A DNA stretch of 64,000 nucleotides from CAVRAZ01 sp963719135 (lineage in GTDB: Bacteria > Pseudomonadota > Gammaproteobacteria > DSM-19610): NCBI GenBank assembly GCA_963719135.1, contig CAVRAZ010000002.1, positions 1 through 64,000 of the forward strand, in the 5' to 3' direction. The notes under the pieces were generated by a model, which was not told the origin of the DNA, did not search any database, and saw only the letters and a program-made list of their open reading frames with translations. A program made the translations under genes and the position numbers. This document shows, piece after piece, positions 27,723-36,952 of the stretch (within the stretch, counting starts at the first letter, position 1; every line of letters begins with the position of its first letter).

Positions 27723-28175
27723 TCAGGCGGCCGACTGCTGGTAATTGCGACGGTATTCCTGCGGGTCCTGGTGCCCGGGCGCGGAGCCTTGCGGGTCGGC
27801 GGCATCGGCCAGGGTCACGCCGTTCAGGTAATCGTAGATGCGTTCGCTCAGCCGATTCCACATCACGATGCTCTGCGGCCATTCCTCGCCCGGTATCCGC
27901 TCGCGCCGTGCGGGCATGGCATCGTCGACCGCGCTCAGAATTTCCGCGATGGTGATTTCGTTCGCGGGTTTTCTCAGGCAGTAACCTCCGCCGGGACCGC
28001 GCATGCCGGTGACCAGACCTTGATTGCGCAGACGCGCGAACAGTTGTTCGAGGTAAGACACCGAAATACTCTGCTCGACCGAAATGTCCGCCAGCGTGAC
28101 GGGCCCTTTGTCGTTACGCAACGCCAGCTCCATCATGGCAGTGATGGCATGACGCCCTTTGGTTGAAAGTTTCAT
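27723..28175 (-). CDS. Rrf2-family regulator, IscR-like but lacking cluster cysteines
   Basis: A 150-residue regulator. The winged helix matches IscR well (MKLSTKGRHAITAMMELAL, ISVSYLEQLFARLRNQGLV, MRGPGGGYCLRKP), and the dimer helix and YLNGVTLADA end follow. In IscR a loop with three Cys and a His holds the [2Fe-2S] cluster; here that stretch reads VDDAMPARRERIPGEEWPQ, with no cysteine. The only Cys lies in GGGYCL. It may thus act as an apo-type regulator. The ATG at 28175 gives the family start. It heads the iscU transcript. Confidence 0.88.
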   Translation of the reverse strand: MKLSTKGRHAITAMMELALRNDKGPVTLADISVEQSISVSYLEQLFARLRNQGLVTGMRGPGGGYCLRKPANEITIAEILSAVDDAMPARRERIPGEEWPQSIVMWNRLSERIYDYLNGVTLADAADPQGSAPGHQDPQEYRRNYQQSAA

Positions 28176-28241
28176 GATTCGCCTCATTGGATGCTGGTTA
28201 CAGCGCCTGTGCGCCGTTACTCCCGTTAGTCCGATGCGGTA

Positions 28242-28275
28242 ATGATAATAATACTTGAGTCTTTTAGTCAAGAAT
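28242..28275 (-). promoter_or_regulatory. IscR type-1-like operator over the isc promoter
   Basis: Positions 28251-28275 match the E. coli type 1 IscR consensus (ATASYYGACTRWWWYAGTCRRSTAT) at 22 of 25 places, with a CTTGA/TCAAG dyad. On the minus strand the same bases contain a -35 TTGACT (28271-28266), followed by TATTAT at 15-base or TATCAT at 18-base spacing (28250-28242). Binding would block the promoter of the iscR-like/iscU transcript, so autorepression is likely. Confidence 0.7.
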
Positions 28276-28389
28276 AACCTGACCGGCAACGCCGAAGCCG
28301 GGCCGGACAGTTCGTAATCGTTTGAAAAATAATATGTTTATTCGCCGCAGGTCGGCGAGGGGACAGCGCCAGACCACCCCGCTGCGGGC

Positions 28390-29790
28390 TCAGGCGGATA
28401 ATCGGTGGGCGAGATCGTCCAGTTCGCGGGCGTTGGCGACGACCTGTTCGGCCAGCAATTCGACGCCGACGTCGCCGAGCCCCAGCGTGTCGAGGACGAA
28501 TTGCGACGGCCGGTCGTCCTCCGTTGCGCCGATGCCGAGTTTGGCGAGGTGGTGATTGGCGATGAGCAGCAACTGGGGGTAAACGGCGTGTTCACCCCGG
28601 TAATCCGGGTCGTGGTGAAAACGAACCGCTGCCGTCAGCGATTCCGGCATTCCCCAGGATTCCATCAGCCAGGCGCCGATCTGATCGTGAGTGACGCCGA
28701 GGACGCTTTTCTCGAGTTCGGTCACCCGGACGTCCGGATTCGCCGCAGCGAGCTGATTGAGTAGAAAGAACTCCGGCCGAAACGTGTGACCGAGGACCAG
28801 CCGGCCGATGTTCTGCAGCAGTCCGGCCAGGTAGGCGGATCCGCGCTCGGGCCGATCGCGGCCCGGAATCTGAAGTGCGAGCACTTCCATAAGGCGCGCC
28901 GCGTACACGGAATGGCGCCAGAACGCGTGCAGTCCCAGCGGACCGTCCTGCGGAATGCGCAGTGCCTTTCCTATCGTCAGCCCCAGGGCCAGATTCAGCA
29001 CGAAGTCGAAGCCCAGCACCCGGGCGATCGCGGTCTGCACGTCCTTTACACTGCCGGCATACCCGTACAGCGAGGAATTGGCGTAGCGCAGCACCTGCGC
29101 CGCCAGCGACGGATCCTGCTCGATCAGTTGCGCGAGCTGGCGGGCGCCGGCAAGCGGACCGGTCGCAAGCTGCAGCATGCGCGCTGCAGTCGCGGGCAAC
29201 GCGGGCAGTTCGTGAATTTCCTGGACATCGCGTCGGATACGCGCCGGCGTCAGTCGACCGATGCGGTGATCGAGCGTCTCGGTGTCCTGGTCTCCGATCA
29301 ACGTGCCCAGCGTGACCGCCGATTGCGATATATCCGCATACTCGGCGCCCGCGAACAGCATCCTGAACGCGCTGCCGGTCATTCGGACCAGCGACGTGTG
29401 CGAGCCCGGCTCGAACACGACGGTTTCCCGATGTCCCAGCGTGCTGTCGATGATCACGTCCAGTTCGTAGACGGGCGCCAGCGGGGGAAATGACCCGGGT
29501 TCGCAATCGTCGAAGACCCTGCGCAGTCGGTCGCCGGGTACGAATTCGAGTTCACGCGCGGTTGTCCGGTGCAGGGCTTCGAAGTCCAGCAGGTGGTCCG
29601 CCGGCAGAATCACCATCAGCAGACCTCGTGCGTCGGCCAGCATCACGGCGCGAACCAGGTCGTGCAGTGCAAGCCGGCACGCGCCCGCCGCCTGCGGCAG
29701 CGTCGTCGTGCGAGGGTGACGCATGATTTCGTACGGCGTATTCGTGTGCCGCAAAAAGTTGCTAATATTGTTCGGTATTCCCATTTCCAT
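28390..29790 (-). CDS. HDOD signalling protein with N-terminal YbaK-like domain
   Basis: A 466-residue protein in two parts. Residues 1-155 resemble YbaK/ProX aminoacyl-tRNA deacylases (ISNFLRHTNTPYEIMRHPRT, then LDVIIDSTLGHRETVVFEPGS-like strand). Residues 185-460 are an HDOD domain (HELPALPATAARMLQL, AQLIEQDPSLAAQVLRYANS, FHHDPDYRG-type HD remnant), which in other proteins senses or relays signals for motility or stress. The catalytic His/Asp pair is not complete. Fusion of these two domains is known in gammaproteobacteria. Its start may be the first or third codon. Confidence 0.87.
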   Translation of the reverse strand: MEMGIPNNISNFLRHTNTPYEIMRHPRTTTLPQAAGACRLALHDLVRAVMLADARGLLMVILPADHLLDFEALHRTTARELEFVPGDRLRRVFDDCEPGSFPPLAPVYELDVIIDSTLGHRETVVFEPGSHTSLVRMTGSAFRMLFAGAEYADISQSAVTLGTLIGDQDTETLDHRIGRLTPARIRRDVQEIHELPALPATAARMLQLATGPLAGARQLAQLIEQDPSLAAQVLRYANSSLYGYAGSVKDVQTAIARVLGFDFVLNLALGLTIGKALRIPQDGPLGLHAFWRHSVYAARLMEVLALQIPGRDRPERGSAYLAGLLQNIGRLVLGHTFRPEFFLLNQLAAANPDVRVTELEKSVLGVTHDQIGAWLMESWGMPESLTAAVRFHHDPDYRGEHAVYPQLLLIANHHLAKLGIGATEDDRPSQFVLDTLGLGDVGVELLAEQVVANARELDDLAHRLSA

Positions 29791-29985
29791 TGCCCCGGTA
29801 TTACGCCGTTTCTCCCGATGTTCAAAAGCAAATTCCGAACCACTGTTGAAAAATTAAGGAATTTCAGTATCCTGTCACAACTTCGGTAGCGCTGTCCGGT
29901 GCGGATGCGTCGAACAAATGACGCATCAGGCGGCCGGCCGGGGGGCGCGGGGCAATCGATACAATCCTGGTTTTGGGAGCAACTC

Positions 29986-30456
29986 ATGGCGGCAGCGAAT
30001 TTCGAGCAAGGCGACGACCGGCGCAGCCGGTCCCGGGAAAAATTGGCGACGCTGGTGCAGTCGCGCAGCGCGACGTTGTCGCTGTTCACCGAGCTGGCCA
30101 AGCAACGACCTTTCAGGCCCGACCCCATTACCGTCGAAGCCCTGCAGGAATTCTGTCAGGCATTGATCGACTACACGGCCAGCGCCCACTTTCAACTATA
30201 CCGGTACATCGCGGATCGGCTCGAGCGCCGCACCGCCGTGCTGGAAGTGGCCAGTCGCGTCTATCCCAGGATCGCGCAGACCACGGACGCGATTCTGCGC
30301 TTTAACGACAAGTACGAAGATCTCGGCGTGGCGCGCCAGGCCGACGAGCTGTTCAACGTCCTGGATGCCGATCTGTCGCGTCTGGGCGAAGCGCTGGCCG
30401 AACGCATCCAACTGGAAGACGAAGTGATCGGTGCGCTGGTCGGCCAGACGCACTGA
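29986..30456 (+). CDS. rsd: Rsd/AlgQ-family anti-sigma70 regulator
   Basis: A 156-residue helical protein of the Rsd/AlgQ family, which sequesters sigma-70 in stationary phase. Diagnostic stretches are LVQSRSATLSLFTELAKQRPF near residues 22-42 and LQEFCQALIDYTASAHFQLYRYI near 54-76. The first of these corresponds to the helix that contacts sigma region 4. ATG 29986 is preferred over a start 29 codons upstream, which is antisense-like and lacks the family sequence. The gene is transcribed away from the HDOD gene. Confidence 0.82.
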   Translation: MAAANFEQGDDRRSRSREKLATLVQSRSATLSLFTELAKQRPFRPDPITVEALQEFCQALIDYTASAHFQLYRYIADRLERRTAVLEVASRVYPRIAQTTDAILRFNDKYEDLGVARQADELFNVLDADLSRLGEALAERIQLEDEVIGALVGQTH

Positions 30457-30492
30457 CGCGCGGAGCTGTCTGGGAAGACCGCGATTCGTCCG

Positions 30493-31182
30493 TCACCGCC
30501 GCCGACGCGGCGATGTGCCGGTCATTGCGGGCTCAGCGGCGTTTCGCATCAGCGCCTCGGCTTCGTCACGGCTCAGAAACCGCCAGGGCAGGGGGACCAG
30601 CCCTGGCACCTTGCGGCGGTACCGGCGGTAACGGTCTCCGTAAACCGCGATCAGCTTGTTCTCTTCCAACCGCGAACCGATCGCCAGATAACCGGTGATC
30701 AGCAGATTGCTGAGCAGCAGCGCCGCGTCGGGTTCGCGTGTCCAGAGGATCACCAATCCGAAAAAGTACCAGGGATGACGGACAAACCGATGAAGCCAGG
30801 ACAGCGTCATCGGCGCCCGATCCTCGCCGTCTGACGCGGCGGTTCGCCATTGTTTCAGGCCGATGAATTCGCCGGTGTCATAGAAGTGCAGGCTGTGGAG
30901 AAATCCGAGCGCGGCCAGCAGCGCGAGACCGTCGGCGGTCCAGCGGACCGGCGCCGGGTAATGCCAGAGCTTTCCGCCCGGGTAGGAAAAGAGCAGCCAC
31001 AACGGACCCGCGAGCAGCAGGGCAGCCGCCGCGTTGTAGAACAGCCGGTAACACCGGTTCATCGCCGGGAAGCGGGTCGCGACCCAGGTCTTGAAGCGCA
31101 GGCTGGCTCCGAGCGAGTGAATCACGGCGTAGGACACCCACGACAGCGCCAGCCAGACTAAATGAAGCAGATCGTCGTTCAC
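30493..31182 (-). CDS. NnrU/ICMT-like membrane methyltransferase-family protein
   Basis: A 229-residue membrane protein with five to six hydrophobic segments. The C-terminal signature LHRFVRHPWYFFGLVILW, followed by RLEENKLIAVYGDRYRRYRRKVPGLVP, is that of isoprenylcysteine methyltransferase-like proteins (DUF1295/PEMT/NnrU). Some members methylate small thiols or lipids; the substrate here is unknown. No ATG fits; GTG at 31182 gives the expected first helix. It diverges from mazG. Confidence 0.77.
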   Translation of the reverse strand: MNDDLLHLVWLALSWVSYAVIHSLGASLRFKTWVATRFPAMNRCYRLFYNAAAALLLAGPLWLLFSYPGGKLWHYPAPVRWTADGLALLAALGFLHSLHFYDTGEFIGLKQWRTAASDGEDRAPMTLSWLHRFVRHPWYFFGLVILWTREPDAALLLSNLLITGYLAIGSRLEENKLIAVYGDRYRRYRRKVPGLVPLPWRFLSRDEAEALMRNAAEPAMTGTSPRRRR

Positions 31183-31307
31183 ACGGTCATTGTAATGCCA
31201 GCGGTTCCGCTTGCGTGCCCGGCGCGGCAGCGGCTGCCAACCCCGCGCGAATACGCCATCATAGGCCCGCGCCACCGCGACACCGATTCGGAACAAAGGA
31301 TCTTGCC

Positions 31308-32108
31308 ATGACCCAGGCTGAGAAGCTGGTCGACGAACTGCTGGATATCATGCGCAAGCTGCGCGACCCGGACATCGGGTGTCCCTGGGACGTCCAGCAG
31401 AATTTCGATTCGATCGCGCCCTACACCCTGGAAGAGGCCTATGAGGTCGTCGACGCCATAGCGCGGCGCGACCGCGACAATCTGCGCGAGGAACTCGGCG
31501 ATCTGCTGTTCCAGGTCGTGTACCACGCGCAGATGGCGGAGGAACGGGACTGGTTCGAATTCGACGACGTCGTCCGTCTGATCAACGAGAAGCTGATCCG
31601 CCGTCATCCGCACGTGTTCGGCAACGCCGTGGTGGCCGACGCGGCACAGCAGTCGATCGCCTGGGAACGCCACAAGGCGGACGAGCGCGCGGCCGGGCAC
31701 GAGCGTCCCGGCGTTCTCGACCGGATTCCCAAGGCGCTGCCGGCGCTGGTGCGCGCGCAAAAACTGCAGGCGCGGGCCGCGCGTGTGGGATTCGACTGGG
31801 CGGACCGGACCGGCGTGCAGGAAAAACTTCACGAAGAGATCGGCGAACTCGAACAGGCGCTGGCCGCCGGCGGCGCAGCGCAGCAGGCCGCGGACGAACT
31901 GGGTGACGTACTGTTCACCTGCGTCAATCTCGCCCGCCATCTGGGCGTCGATGCCGAACAGGCGCTGGCCGCCGCCAACGCCCGGTTCGAGTACCGCTTC
32001 CGTGTCATGGAGTCGCTGGCGCCGGAAGGGCGGCCGCTCGACGGGTTGTCGGCCGAACAGTGGGATGCGCTCTGGCGCCAGGCCAAGGCATCCCGGGGCG
32101 GTTCCTGA
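31308..32108 (+). CDS. mazG: Nucleoside triphosphate pyrophosphohydrolase MazG
   Basis: A 266-residue house-cleaning enzyme that hydrolyses nucleoside triphosphates to monophosphate and pyrophosphate. The N-terminal MazG domain has CPWDVQQ near residues 25-31 and EEAYEVVDAI (42-51) with the EELGDLLFQVVYHAQ metal site near 62-76. The second domain has EEIGELEQAL and ADELGDVLFTCVNLARH. ATG 31308 is the family start, well behind an open upstream frame that is not coding. It is followed by an amtB remnant. Confidence 0.95.
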   Translation: MTQAEKLVDELLDIMRKLRDPDIGCPWDVQQNFDSIAPYTLEEAYEVVDAIARRDRDNLREELGDLLFQVVYHAQMAEERDWFEFDDVVRLINEKLIRRHPHVFGNAVVADAAQQSIAWERHKADERAAGHERPGVLDRIPKALPALVRAQKLQARAARVGFDWADRTGVQEKLHEEIGELEQALAAGGAAQQAADELGDVLFTCVNLARHLGVDAEQALAAANARFEYRFRVMESLAPEGRPLDGLSAEQWDALWRQAKASRGGS

Positions 32109-32236
32109 GCGGCACGGCAATCGCCCGCCCGGTGCCAGCGCGGGCGAAATGCAGTAGAGTGTCGCCCGTTGTCGCCCCGGGCACCGCACGCCGGGGTGAC
32201 GGGCCGGGCGCGGCCGTGTGCGCCGGCTCCGATATC

Positions 32237-32611
32237 ATGCATCCCCTTGGCGCACTGGTCGCCGGCGCCGTCGCTGGCGCGATGTTTGTCTGGATGTTCA
32301 CGCTGACGCAGCATCGCTGGAAGATCGACGACGTGCTCGGCGTGTGGCCGCTGCACGGATTGTGCGGCGCGTTCGGCGGCATTGCCGCCGGCATTTTCGG
32401 GAAGGAGGCGCTGGGCGGCCTCGGCGGCGTTACCATCGCCGCGCAGATGGCCGGTACGCTGCTGGGCGTGGTCATCGCGTTTACGGGCGGCCTGCTGGTC
32501 TGCGGCGCGCTGAAATTGCTGATTGGACTGCGGCTCGATCAGGAGCAGGAATATCAGGGCGCGCACCTGAGCATCCACAAGATCAGCGCTTCACCGGCGT
32601 TCGACCGCTGA
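32237..32611 (+). pseudogene. C-terminal remnant of an ammonium transporter (Amt)
   Basis: This 124-codon frame encodes the last third of an Amt/Rh channel: HPLGALVAGAVAGAMFVW, KIDDVLGVWPLHGLCGAFGG and LLIGLRLDQEQEYQGAHLSIH near the C-terminus. The first eight or so membrane helices are missing and no upstream frame supplies them, so the gene is truncated. Nothing suggests an independent ribosome-binding site. A terminator follows at 32644. Confidence 0.75.
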
Positions 32612-32643
32612 CGCGTCGAATGTCCGCCGGACCGAGCGAACAG

Positions 32644-32668
32644 GCGCCCCGTTGATGGGGCGCTTTTT
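32644..32668 (+). terminator. Rho-independent terminator
   Basis: GCGCCCC and GGGGCGC form a 7-bp stem with a six-base loop, followed by five T. It closes the mazG/amt-remnant transcript ahead of the cobalamin riboswitch region. Confidence 0.85.
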
Positions 32669-32710
32669 GCGTTGACGCCCGCGGCGGCTTTGTTTAATGT
32701 TCCATGCGAC

Positions 32711-32908
32711 CAACAGGTGCTGACGGCTGTCATTCGATGCGTCAGTGAAACGGGAAGACGGTGCGCCGAGAGCTTTGTTCTCCGGCAATGCCGACGCTGC
32801 CCCCGCAACGGTAAGTGAGTCAAGTCAGGTCGTTATGCCACTGTGCTTCGGCATGGGAAGGTGGCCTGGCCCGGTTCAACCACTCACGAGCCCGGAGACC
32901 GGCCTGTC
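32711..32908 (+). promoter_or_regulatory. Cobalamin (B12) riboswitch upstream of btuB
   Basis: The conserved core is clear: AACGGGAA near 32759-32766, GCCGACGCTGCCCCCGCAACGG near 32790-32812, CCACTG in the B12 box region near 32836, GGGAAGGTGGCC near 32854, and GAGACCGGCCTG closing near 32895-32906. Aptamers of this type bind adenosylcobalamin and shut off expression of vitamin transport genes. The btuB-like receptor starts about 175 bases after the aptamer. Confidence 0.93.
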
Positions 32909-33083
32909 GGCGAGCCTCGGGCACGCATCGATCTCATCCGCTTTCTTGAGACTTGCATGATTGCTTGACGCCCTTGCAGCAGCAGGCCTGCCGGCTGGTG
33001 GCATGGCGGCCGTGCCTGCAGGTGTCATTCAATAATCGCCACTGCCCGAGTTCCGATTGAGTCCGCACGGGCGGTGCGGTTGA

Positions 33084-35085
33084 GTGGAGAATGACATGTC
33101 GTCAATTGGTCGCGCGCATCTCACCGCGCTGCTGTTTCCGTTTTTCTGTCCGTGCACTCTGCAGGCCGATCAAGTCGCCGGTGAACCGGTCGTCGTCACG
33201 GCGACGCGCATCGCCACACCGGCCGACGAATTGGGCAGTTCGGTCACGGTCATCGACCGCGCCGAACTGGAACGTCACCGGTACCGAACCCTGACGCAGG
33301 CCTTGCGTGCGGTGCCCGGGGTGAACGTCGTGCAGACCGGGGGCGCCGGCCAACAGGCCTCGGTGTTCATGCGCGGCGGCAGCTCCTCGCACACGCTCGT
33401 GTTGATCGACGGCATCGACATCTCCGACCCGTCCAACCCGAGCCGGGCCGTCGATTTCGCGAATCTGTCGCTGGAGGATATCGAGCGCATCGAGGTCGTG
33501 CGCGGGCCGCAGAGCACCCTGTTCGGGTCCAACGCCATCGGCGGCGTGGTCAACATCATCACGCGGCGCGGCGCGGCGGGCCCGTCCGGTCAGATGCAGG
33601 TGGAGACCGGCAGCGACCGGGAGGGAAACGAGCAGGTGTCTCTGTCCGCCGGCGCCGACGCTGCCGATTTCTCCCTGGGGCTGAGTCATCGCAGCACCCA
33701 CGGCGACTCGGTCACGCCCGCCCGTCTGCGCGCGGGCGCACCCGCGGAGGCCGATTCGAACCGGAGCTACGGCGCGACGCTGCAGGCCGGCGTGCGGCCC
33801 GCGCGAAATCTGAAACTGCGGTTCGTCGGCCGCTGGCTGGAATCGACCACGGGCATCGATCCCGAGGTGGGGCCGTTTGACCCGCCGAACTTTCAGTTCA
33901 ATACGGCGGAAGACGGCGACGCGCGGCTGGAGAGCCGCGATTATTTCCTGCGTACGGAGGCGGTGCTGTCGCTGCTCGACGGTTTATGGGACGCCACGGC
34001 TTCGGCATCGTACACGCACTACGACCGCCGCACGCTCAACGACCGGGTCGATCCCCTGCAGACGCTGGAGCGCGTGCACTTCGTCGGCGGGAATACGGAA
34101 CTGGTCGTGCAGAACGATCTGTACCTGTCCGAAACCGGCACGCTGACGCTGGGCGTGGGCACGAAGCGGGAAGACATGGACGCCAGCGGTTTCCGGGATT
34201 TTTCGTCCTCATTCGTCATCAGCGAGAACAGCCGCGCGAATGCGCGGACGAATTACGCTTTCCTGCAGGACCAGTTCTCGCTCGCCGGGCGGCTGTTCGG
34301 CACGGCCGGGCTGCGCTTTGACGATCACGAGGACTTCGGCGGTGAACTGACCTGGCGCGTGACATCCGTTTACAAGCTCCGCGATGACGCCACGCGGGTG
34401 ACCGCCAGCGCGGGTACCGGATTCCGCGCCCCTTCGCTGTTCGAACTGTACGGATTTTCCCCCAACAATTTCGGGTCCGCGTATCGCGGCAATCCGCACC
34501 TGGACCCCGAAACCAGCTTCGGCTGGGACGCCGGCGTCCAGCACGCGTTCTGGCAGGACCGCGTAGACGCCGGCCTGACCTGGTTCGACAACCGTATCGA
34601 CGGCCTCATCCAGACGGTCACCGACGCCGGGTTCAACCAGACTTCAGAGAACGTCGACAAGGTCCGGATCAGGGGCGTGGAGGTTTCGCTCGATCTGAAT
34701 CCGGCGCCGGCGCTCTCGGCACACCTGACCTATACCTTGCAGGACCTGGACCAAAAAGACAGGACCAGCGACACGCAGGTGCTGCGGCGCCCCAATCAGC
34801 AGGGGGGCCTCGATCTGACGCTCGTACTGGGCAGCCGGGCCGACCTGGTCTTCGAGCTGGATTATGTCGGCGACCGCAAGGACGTTCATACGCTCGTATA
34901 ATTCCGCGGCCACGATCAAGGTCAGAGATTACACGACCGCCGGCCTGGTATTAAACTATCGCCTGGATCCGTCGTGGCGTCTGTTCGGCAGGGTCAGCAA
35001 CCTGACGGACGCGCACTACGAACCGGCCGACGGATTCGCGGCGCCGGATCGCAGCGTACTGGTCGGCGCCGAACTGAAGCTGTAG
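33084..35085 (+). CDS. btuB: TonB-dependent vitamin B12 receptor BtuB, frameshifted near the 3' end
   Basis: A TonB-dependent outer-membrane receptor: signal peptide, a TonB-box-like EPVVVTATR, a plug domain (VPGVNVVQTGGAGQQASVFMR-like and RVIEVVRGPQSTLFGSNAIGG-like stretches), and a barrel up to YVGDRKDVHTLV at 34901. The frame then stops. One base later a second frame gives YNSAATIKVRDY, LFGRVSNLTDAHYEPADGF and the terminal strand VLVGAELKL, ending at 35085. So about 60 barrel residues are in the +1 frame: either a single-base insertion or a sequence error. The riboswitch supports B12 as substrate. Confidence 0.88.
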
Positions 35086-35118
35086 GCCGGCTTTCACGAA
35101 GCGCATCCGGCAGGCGCC

Positions 35119-35838
35119 GTGGATCTGGACAGGATGAACAAGCACTCACGAGGTTCGGACACATTGATTGACTGGCACCCGTTTCCGTCCGCCGAGGATG
35201 TGGCGGCCGACGCGGCGGCGCGCATCGGCCGCGCCGCCGAACGCGCGATCGAAGATCATCGGCAGTTCCGCATCGTGCTCGCCGGCGGGCGCACGCCCGA
35301 GCTGTGCTACCGGCATCTCGCGGACCTGACCACCGACTGGACCTGCTGGCAGATCTATTTCGGCGACGAGCGGTGTCTGCAGCCGGGGCATCCGGACCGC
35401 AACAGCACATTGGTCGAGCGTTCACTGCTGGACCTTGCGTCGGTGCCGCCGCACAACGTTCATCGCATACCGGCCGAACTGGGGCCTGAAGAAGGCGCCG
35501 GCCGCTACGAGTCCGTCGTCGCGGATGCATTGCCGTTCGACCTGATCATTGCCGGCATTGGTGAAGACGGCCACACCGCCAGCCTTTTCCCGGGACATGT
35601 CTGCCCGCCGGGCCGGCTTGCGATACCGGTGCAGCATGCGCCGAAGCCGCCGGAAGAGCGCGTCAGCCTGAGTTTCGACGCGCTGCGCAGCACCCGGCGG
35701 ATTCTGGTGCTGGTTACCGGCGCGTCCAAGCGCGCTGCGGTCGCAAAATGGCGTGCCGGCGAAGACTTGCCGATCAGCGCCTTATGCCAGGATATCGCTA
35801 CCGACGTGCTGTTCGACCAGGCGGCCGTATCGGACTGA
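35119..35838 (+). CDS. pgl: 6-phosphogluconolactonase
   Basis: A 239-residue enzyme that hydrolyses 6-phosphogluconolactone in the oxidative pentose-phosphate pathway. Motifs: LAGGRTPELCYRHL near residues 53-66, YFGDERC near 79-85 followed by DRNSTLVERSLL, and GIGEDGHTASLFPG near 144-157. The start is uncertain: GTG 35119, ATG 35134 or TTG 35164, all in frame. The lactonase signatures are downstream of all three. No zwf or edd is in the window. Confidence 0.92.
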   Translation: MDLDRMNKHSRGSDTLIDWHPFPSAEDVAADAAARIGRAAERAIEDHRQFRIVLAGGRTPELCYRHLADLTTDWTCWQIYFGDERCLQPGHPDRNSTLVERSLLDLASVPPHNVHRIPAELGPEEGAGRYESVVADALPFDLIIAGIGEDGHTASLFPGHVCPPGRLAIPVQHAPKPPEERVSLSFDALRSTRRILVLVTGASKRAAVAKWRAGEDLPISALCQDIATDVLFDQAAVSD

Positions 35839-35863
35839 GTCGCGTTCAGTGTATGCTGGCCTC

Positions 35864-36868
35864 ATGGTTTCAGGGCACAGCACCATTGCCACCACCGCCG
35901 GGCTGATCGCACGTACGCTGTCGGAGTACGGGTGCGACTGCGAGACGCTGTTCGCGCGCGCGGGTCTGGACAGGACGGTTATGTCCGATCCCGGCGCCCG
36001 CTATCCCTCGCGCAAGATGCAGACATTGTGGCGCCTCGCCTTGAAGAGCACGGGCGATCCCTGTTTCGGCATCAGCGTCGCCGAACACATGCAACCCGGT
36101 GCCATGTACGGTCTGGGCTTCGCCTGGCTGGCCAGCGACACGCTGCTCGACGCGCTGGAGCGACTGGTCCGCTATCAGCGGGCGTTGTCCACGATTGCGC
36201 GCTGCAGTCTCGAACGGGAGGGCGACGACGTGCGGCTGGTGGTGGGTGCGGTGACACCGGGCGTTTCCATTGCGCATGCCACCATCGACATGGCGATGGC
36301 GGTGACGGTGCGTATGTGCCGCCTGTCTTACGGCCCCGACTTCGTGCCCGCGCGGGTGACGATGCGCCGGCCGCGCCCGGATTGCGCCGAGCGATTCAGG
36401 ACCGTATTCGGCGTGGATGTCGTGTTTGGCGCGGCGCAGAACCTCATCTGCTTCGATCGAGAATCCCTGTCGGTGCGCCTGCCGCATGCCAGCTCGGAAC
36501 TCGCGCGCGCCAACGACCGAGTGGTGATCGAATACCTCGATCGTTTCGATCGCAGCCAGGTGTCCATGCGCGCGCGCGCTTGGTTGATCGAGCAGTTGCC
36601 GTCGGGTCACCCGACGCAGAGCCTGCTTGCGCGGTCGCTCCATATGAGCGTCCGCAACCTGCAGCGCAGGCTGCAGGAAGAACAGACCTCGTTCAAGGTG
36701 CTGCTGGACGAAACGCGCCGCGAACTGGCCAAGCAATATGTGCGCGAAGCGCACCGCCCGATCGGCGAAATCACCTATCTGCTGGGTTTTTCCGAGGTGA
36801 GCAATTTTACGCGGGCGTTCCGGCGCTGGACCGGTATGTCGCCGAACGAATACCGGCGCGCGGCGTGA
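35864..36868 (+). CDS. AraC-family transcriptional regulator (OruR/ArgR-like)
   Basis: A 334-residue regulator. Residues 1-200 form the AraC_binding_2-type sensor (TAGLIARTLSEYGCDCETLFARAG at the start), and the DNA-binding end has two helix-turn-helix motifs: SLLARSLHMSVRNLQRRLQEE and IGEITYLLGFSEVSNFTRAFRRWTGMSPNEYR, the classic AraC signature. ATG 35864 follows 25 bases after the pgl stop. The operon partner and ligand are unknown. Confidence 0.9.
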   Translation: MVSGHSTIATTAGLIARTLSEYGCDCETLFARAGLDRTVMSDPGARYPSRKMQTLWRLALKSTGDPCFGISVAEHMQPGAMYGLGFAWLASDTLLDALERLVRYQRALSTIARCSLEREGDDVRLVVGAVTPGVSIAHATIDMAMAVTVRMCRLSYGPDFVPARVTMRRPRPDCAERFRTVFGVDVVFGAAQNLICFDRESLSVRLPHASSELARANDRVVIEYLDRFDRSQVSMRARAWLIEQLPSGHPTQSLLARSLHMSVRNLQRRLQEEQTSFKVLLDETRRELAKQYVREAHRPIGEITYLLGFSEVSNFTRAFRRWTGMSPNEYRRAA

Positions 36869-36952
36869 CACGGGCCCCGTCGTCGGGGTTCCCGGCACCC
36901 GCGCCGGTCGCTTCCTGTCCTGAAGGGGGGCCAACGTTGCCGGCCGGGGCAT

